DNA of 64,000 bases from the NCBI GenBank assembly GCA_038145175.1, contig JAYQPE010000002.1, forward strand, positions 151,827 to 215,826, given 5' to 3'. A program made the position numbers and the translations under genes. The notes under the pieces are model-generated. The model was given only the letters and a program-made list of their open reading frames with translations. It did no database searches and had not been told where the DNA came from. This DNA comes from ATZT02 sp038145175 (GTDB taxonomy: Bacteria; Actinomycetota; Actinomycetes; S36-B12; UBA5976). Of this stretch, positions 59,742-64,000 are shown piece by piece (position 1 is the stretch's first letter; the number at the start of each line of letters is the position of its first letter).

Positions 59742-60533
59742 ATGAAAAATTTACCCATTGGAATTCTTGATTCAGGTGTAGGTGGCCTGACAGTTGCTCG
59801 AGCAATTTTGGATCAACTTCCAAACGAAGCTATTAAATATGTGGGAGATACTGCAAATGGTCCATATGGTCCAAAACCAATTGCACAAGTTCGAGAATTT
59901 GCATTGAACATTATGGACAAGTTAATAGAAGACGGTGTGAAAGCTTTGGTAATTGCTTGTAACACTGCATCTGCTGCCACGTTAAGAGATGCTCGCGAAA
60001 GATATGACGTTCCAGTTATTGAAGTAATTGGACCAGCAGTTAGAAGAGCGGTGAGTGTTACAAGAAACAAAAAAGTAGGAGTGATAGGGACCAGAGCAAC
60101 TATAGAAAGTGGTGCCTACGAAGATGCATTTGCTGCCGCATTAGATATTTCACTTACAAGTCATGCCTGTCCAAGATTTGTTGAATTTGTAGAAAAAGGA
60201 ATTACTTCTGGTACTGAACTTTTAGAAGTAGCAGAAGAATATTTAAAGGATTTAAAAAACTCTGGTGTTGACACTGTTGTTTTAGGCTGCACTCACTTTC
60301 CACTATTAAGTGGAGTTATTGGTTATACCTTGGGTAGTGAAGTGGCAATAGTTTCAAGCGCTGAAGAAACAGCACAAGATTTATACAGAGTTCTGGTGAA
60401 CAAGAACATGCAAAGGCTTGAGAATGGGGAAATCCCAAATCATGAATTTTTAGTCACAGGAGAAAGTCAAAATTTTGCCAAACTAGCAAAAAGATTTTTA
60501 GGTCCAGAAGTAATTAGTGTAGGTTCATTATGA
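59742..60533 (+). CDS. murI: Glutamate racemase
   Basis: Provides D-glutamate for peptidoglycan. The 263-residue enzyme has ILDSGVGGLTVA at the start, the first catalytic cysteine Cys73 in ACNTASAAT and the second in LGCTHFPLL near residue 185. It lies upstream of rph and rdgB, as in mycobacteria. It starts with ATG after a 194-base gap shared with the divergent rhodopsin gene. Confidence 0.96.
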   Translation: MKNLPIGILDSGVGGLTVARAILDQLPNEAIKYVGDTANGPYGPKPIAQVREFALNIMDKLIEDGVKALVIACNTASAATLRDARERYDVPVIEVIGPAVRRAVSVTRNKKVGVIGTRATIESGAYEDAFAAALDISLTSHACPRFVEFVEKGITSGTELLEVAEEYLKDLKNSGVDTVVLGCTHFPLLSGVIGYTLGSEVAIVSSAEETAQDLYRVLVNKNMQRLENGEIPNHEFLVTGESQNFAKLAKRFLGPEVISVGSL

Positions 60534-60551
60534 CTACAGAATGGATAAAAA

Positions 60552-61274
60552 ATGGCAAGAAGTGATGGTCGTAGTGCTGATCAATTGAGACCAATTAAGT
60601 TTGAGAGAAATTGGTTAGAAAATGCTGAAGGTTCTTGTCTAGTCCATTTTGGCAGAACTAGAGTTTTGTGTGTTGCAACTTTTAGTGAAGGTGTTCCAAA
60701 ATTTAAGAAAGATAGTGGTGAAGGTTGGGTAACGGCAGAATATGCAATGCTGCCACGATCAACCGAATCAAGATCAGATAGAGAATCTGTTAAAGGAAAA
60801 CTTGGGGGAAGAACCCAAGAAATATCAAGACTTGTAGGAAGAAGTTTACGAGCAATTATTAACAATAAAGCAATGGGTGAAAACACAATTGTTTTGGATT
60901 GCGATGTTTTACAAGCAGACGGTGGAACAAGAACTGCAGCAATCTCAGGAGCTTATGTGGCTTTAGTTGATGCATTGAGATGGGCAAAAAATAAAGGAAT
61001 CATAAATTCAGTTGAAAATGTTTTAACTGATTCTGTCGCAGCAGTTAGCGTTGGGGTTATCGATGGCGAAATTAGATTAGATCTTCATTACGAAGATGAT
61101 GTCAGAGCTGAAACTGACATGAATGTGATCATGACTGGAAGCGGAAAGTTCATTGAAGTTCAAGGAACAGCAGAAGGTGCTCCGTTTGACAAACAAGAAT
61201 TAGATCGTTTACTTGAACTAGCCAGCATGGGATGCCAAGAAATTACGGAATTGCAAAAAAAGGCTTTGAGTTAA
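60552..61274 (+). CDS. rph: Ribonuclease PH
   Basis: A phosphorolytic exonuclease that trims tRNA 3-prime ends. The 240-residue protein has DGRSADQLRP near the start, RESVKGKLGGRTQEISRLVGRSLR and DCDVLQADGGTRTAAISGAY, all family signatures. It starts 18 bases after murI and precedes rdgB by 3 bases. No truncation is seen (in E. coli K-12 the gene is frameshifted). Confidence 0.97.
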   Translation: MARSDGRSADQLRPIKFERNWLENAEGSCLVHFGRTRVLCVATFSEGVPKFKKDSGEGWVTAEYAMLPRSTESRSDRESVKGKLGGRTQEISRLVGRSLRAIINNKAMGENTIVLDCDVLQADGGTRTAAISGAYVALVDALRWAKNKGIINSVENVLTDSVAAVSVGVIDGEIRLDLHYEDDVRAETDMNVIMTGSGKFIEVQGTAEGAPFDKQELDRLLELASMGCQEITELQKKALS

Positions 61275-61277
61275 ACA

Positions 61278-61886
61278 ATGGCAAAAATTGTGTTGGCGAG
61301 TGCTAACACCCATAAATTGGAAGAATTTAAAAGAATTTTGGGTAAAAAATTACCTGATTTAGAAATAGTGTCTCAAAAAGATTTTGCAATTGTTCCAGAA
61401 GTCGAAGAAACTGGAGCAACATTTGCCGAAAATGCATTGATCAAGGCAAGAGCCATTAATTCATTCACAAATATTGCAGCTTTAGCTGATGATTCTGGAT
61501 TAGTAGTTGAGGCTTTAGATGATCGCCCTGGGATTTTTAGCGCGAGATATTCAGGGATTGGGGCGACTGACGCAAAGAACGTGGAAAAAATCCTTAACGA
61601 GATAAAGAATTTTGAAGACAAGTATTTGAAAGCATATTTCGAGTGCGCCATTGCTTATGTTGATAAAGCAAACAATATTGAACTTGTGGTGGATGGGAAA
61701 ATGTTTGGCTCATTGGTCAAATCCGTAAGGGGCAATAATGGTTTTGGATACGACCCAATCTTTGTGCCAGAAGGATTTGAACAAACAGTTTCAGAGTTAA
61801 CAGATCAGGTAAAAGATGAGATCAGTCATCGCGGAAAAGCCTTAGAAAAGTTTTGCTTAATTTTTGAAAATTTAGTCCAAAATTAA
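61278..61886 (+). CDS. rdgB: Non-canonical purine NTP pyrophosphatase
   Basis: Removes ITP and XTP from the nucleotide pool. The 202-residue protein has SANTHKLEEFK at residues 8-18, ALADDSGLVVEAL, FGYDPIF and SHRGKALEKF in the C-terminus, typical of the HAM1 family. It is the last gene in the murI-rph-rdgB block. Confidence 0.96.
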   Translation: MAKIVLASANTHKLEEFKRILGKKLPDLEIVSQKDFAIVPEVEETGATFAENALIKARAINSFTNIAALADDSGLVVEALDDRPGIFSARYSGIGATDAKNVEKILNEIKNFEDKYLKAYFECAIAYVDKANNIELVVDGKMFGSLVKSVRGNNGFGYDPIFVPEGFEQTVSELTDQVKDEISHRGKALEKFCLIFENLVQN

Positions 61887-61947
61887 AGCCGTTCAGAATT
61901 GCTCGGTGTAGTATTGTGCCTCCAACTACAAATTTTTTGGAGGTTCA

Positions 61948-63442
61948 TTGAACATTAATTTCACCGGTCGAGTCCTAGTTCTTGGAGCAGGATCAGTTGC
62001 CCAGTGCACACTTCCCTTAATTCTGAAGCATTTTGCTAAACCACAACAAGTCACAGTAATAGATAAAGAAGACAAAACCCAAAGACTAAAAAATGAAATT
62101 AGTCAGGGAGTAACTTTCAAAATTGATCAAGTTACAAAAGAAAATCTTGACTCTAAATTAAAAACTTATCTTTCATCAGGAGATCTATTATTAGATCTAG
62201 CCTGGAATATTGATTGCAATGCAATTTTGCAATGGTGTCATGACAACAACGTGCTATATCTAAATACTTCTGTTGAATGCAATTTTGAAATGGTGTCATG
62301 ACAACAACGTGCTATATCTAAATACTTCTGTTGAAGAATGGAATCCTTACGTTGATGGAGCGCAAAGACCTGTTTTAGAAAGAACTTTATATCCAAGACA
62401 TATGCGCATTAGAAAAATGATGAAAACTTGGGATAAAAAAGGTCCTTCAGCAGTTGTTGAGCATGGAGCAAATCCAGGTTTAGTTTCTCATTTCACAAAA
62501 GCAGCTTTGGTTGATATTGCGAAGAAATTAAAATCTGAAAACAAAAGTAATGAAAAAATTGAAAAAGCTTTAGTGGAAGAAAAATATAATGAATTGGCTT
62601 ATCACTTAGGTGTAAAAGTCATTCATATTGCTGAACGAGATACTCAAATTACAGATAAACCAAAAAAAGTTGATGAATTTGTAAATACTTGGTCAGTTGA
62701 AGGTTTTTATGAAGAAGGAATTGCACCTGCTGAAATAGGTTGGGGAACGCATGAAAAAGAATTGCCAAAAAATGCGTTCATGCATAACGATGATGGACCA
62801 AGTAATCAAATTGCAATTGCTCAGCCTGGAGCAAAAACTTGGGTTAGATCATGGGTCCCTGATTTTGAAACCATTGGCATGGTAATTAGACATGGTGAAG
62901 CTTTTACTATTACAGAGCATTTAACTGTAAAAGATGAGTCTGGAAAAGATTTATACAGACCAACAGTTCACTACGCATATTGTCCTTCAAATGAAGCAAT
63001 AGTTTCTATGACTGAATTAGAAATGCGTCAATGGGATTTACAAAAAAATCAAAGAATTCTAAATGAAGAAATCATTGATGGAGAAGATCGTTTAGGTGTT
63101 CTTTTGATGGGACATGAGTACAAATCATGGTGGTATGGCTCATTGCTTTCAATTCATGATGCAAGAAAACTAGTACCAGGACAATCTGCCACAACTTTGC
63201 AAGTTGCATGTTCAGTCTTAGCAGCGGCAATGTGGATGATTGAAAATCCAAATGAAGGTGTTCTAGTACCTGATCAATTACCTTGGAAATATGTATTAGA
63301 TATAGCTTCCCAATATTTGGGTGAAATGAAATCTATTCCAAAAGATTGGGATCCACTAAAAACTAGAAATGATTTATATAAAGGATTAAATCAGAGAACT
63401 TACGATTCTGATCCTTGGCAATTTAGTAATTTCTTAGTTTGA
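61948..63442 (+). pseudogene. Homospermidine synthase, split by a 58-bp tandem duplication
   Basis: The gene begins TTG at 61948, with GGAGG upstream. GRVLVLGAGSVAQC is an NAD-binding loop. Two frames, 61948-62301 and 62273-63442, share the same peptide CHDNNVLYLNTSVE. This is because bases 62220-62277 are repeated as 62278-62335 with one change. Since 58 is not a multiple of three the frame shifts. Removing one copy joins SVE to EWNPYV and gives a 478-residue protein with EHGANPGLVSHF, a complete family member. It would use putrescine and a diamine to make homospermidine. Either the gene is broken, or this is an assembly or sequencing artefact. Confidence 0.85.
62220..62335. repeat. 58-bp direct tandem duplication
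   Basis: Two adjacent 58-bp copies, 62220-62277 and 62278-62335, identical except that one C becomes A. It lies inside the homospermidine synthase gene and shifts its frame. Confidence 0.95.
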
Positions 63443-63447
63443 TTAAT

Positions 63448-63532
63448 TGGTGCGGGAGAGGGGACTTGAACCCCTACACCTTGCGGCGCTAGATCCTAAG
63501 TCTAGTGCGTCTGCCAATTTCGCCACTCCCGC
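63448..63532 (-). tRNA. tRNA-Leu (TAG)
   Basis: An 85-base class II tRNA on the minus strand with a GCGGGAG acceptor stem, a long variable arm, anticodon TAG in ACTTAGGAT and the T-arm GGTTCAAGTCC. CCA is encoded (63448-63450 on the plus strand as TGG). Confidence 0.96.
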
Positions 63533-63595
63533 AATCAATACATCTAACTCTACGGCGTACGCTTTTTACTAGATAAACCTTCCGAAAGAATTAGC

Positions 63596-63823
63596 GTGAA
63601 ACAAGAGCAAATTGAAGCAGAAATAATTGCTGCGCGAGAAAGATTGGCAAAAAATCTTTCCGAACTGGAATATGCATTAAGTTCTGAAGGTTTAAAAAAT
63701 AGAGGAAAAGAGATTGCAAAGAATTTCTTCACCCATCCAGATGGGGAGTACAGAATCGAAAGAATTATTGGTGCAGTTGTCGGAACTGTTTTAGGTTTAA
63801 AAATAATTCGTAAGATTTTTTAA
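63596..63823 (+). CDS. DUF3618 protein
   Basis: A 75-residue protein with a charged helix starting EIIAARERLAKNLSELE and a C-terminal membrane helix. This is the DUF3618 pattern in Actinobacteria, function unknown, which often lies next to a GroES-like gene, as here. The start is GTG. No strong ribosome binding site is seen. Confidence 0.8.
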   Translation: MKQEQIEAEIIAARERLAKNLSELEYALSSEGLKNRGKEIAKNFFTHPDGEYRIERIIGAVVGTVLGLKIIRKIF

Positions 63824-63824
63824 T

Positions 63825-64000
63825 ATGGCAAAAACAACTTTCAAAGGCAAAGACGGCTTACCCGTTCGATTATTAAATGATCGAATTTTAGTTCACATTG
63901 ACACAACAGATGGTGAAAGAAAAAGTAGCGGTGGAATTGTAATTCCGGCAACAGCTCAAGTTGCGAAAAGATTAGTCTGGGCACGAGTTGTGGCAACTGG
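63825..64000 (+). CDS. GroES-like co-chaperonin (partial)
   Basis: The first 58 codons to the window end. LNDRILVHIDTTDGERKSSGGIVIP is the GroES start (L-x-D-R-x-L-V) with a conserved GGIVIP mobile-loop end. It begins with ATG two bases after the DUF3618 stop. Actinobacteria often have an extra Cpn10-like gene outside the groESL locus. This may be that one. Confidence 0.85.
   Translation, partial: MAKTTFKGKDGLPVRLLNDRILVHIDTTDGERKSSGGIVIPATAQVAKRLVWARVVAT

Noticed and set aside
1..64000. CRISPR arrays, insertion sequences, prophage or rRNA genes
   Set aside because: No regularly spaced repeats, transposase, integrase, phage or rRNA sequence was found in reading the window.
1..64000. Assignment to marine Actinomarinales on low G+C alone
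   Set aside because: The AdnAB-UvrD2, WhiB1-PdtaS, Kgd and UPF0182 neighbourhoods resemble mycobacteria and related Actinomycetes more, but without a tree this cannot be excluded.

Overview
The window is a gene-dense, visibly AT-rich stretch of a planktonic-type actinobacterial chromosome. Actinobacterial markers include WhiB1, the AdnAB helicase-nuclease, a fused 2-oxoglutarate dehydrogenase (Kgd), PdtaS, UvrD2 with a mycoredoxin, UPF0182, DUF3039/ClpS/DUF2017 and an actinorhodopsin. Low G+C, intergenic gaps of a few bases and many convergent overlaps suggest a streamlined freshwater or brackish lineage, most plausibly Nanopelagicales (acI-like). This placement is inference from gene content, not from a tree.

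Layout. 1-8606: distal half of the S10-spc ribosomal operon (tail of rplB, then rpsS to rplO, secY, adk). 8592-11033: map on the opposite strand, a membrane protein, an AlkA-type glycosylase and a DUF2834 protein. 11026-13437: a large membrane protein joining a degenerate kinase-like domain to a flippase-like domain. 13465-29504: a DNA-repair and maintenance block (adnA, adnB, mycoredoxin, uvrD2, E1-like protein, DUF5679, YgjP-like peptidase, DUF2342, a small membrane protein, PDZ-Lon protease, UPF0182) whose order resembles the Mycobacterium tuberculosis Rv3193c-Rv3202c region. 29543-29619: initiator tRNA with a strong terminator. 29685-36680: P450, hisN, rsgA, aroA, SRAP, pdtaS and whiB1. 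36822-40584: a nickel module, namely a Nur-box-like operator, an ECF-type NikMNQO transporter, Ni superoxide dismutase and its SodX protease. 40570-46113: threonine aldolase, Kgd and an SDR. 46195-49917: a compact Tad/Flp pilus cluster. 49952-56506: prfB, ftsE, ftsX, an M23 hydrolase, an S41 protease, smpB, tmRNA and a cold-shock gene. 56505-61886: ornithine carbamoyltransferase, DUF3039-clpS-DUF2017, actinorhodopsin, murI, rph and rdgB. 61948-63442: a homospermidine synthase gene split by a 58-bp tandem duplication. 63448-64000: tRNA-Leu(TAG), DUF3618 and the start of a GroES-like gene.

The most informative integrated system is the nickel module. A sequence matching the Streptomyces Nur box lies just upstream of the transporter, which argues for nickel rather than cobalt, and the likely nickel consumer (NiSOD) and its maturation protease lie immediately downstream. 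The transporter's Q subunit has no ATG, GTG or TTG at its true N-terminus: its reading frame follows the stop codon of the preceding gene in the same frame. The last Tad gene has the same peculiarity. Other notable points are two CRP-like palindromes between whiB1 and nikM, a small cluster of DnaA-box-like 9-mers in the only long gene-free stretch (22997-23475), and the insertion of actinorhodopsin into an otherwise conserved actinobacterial block.
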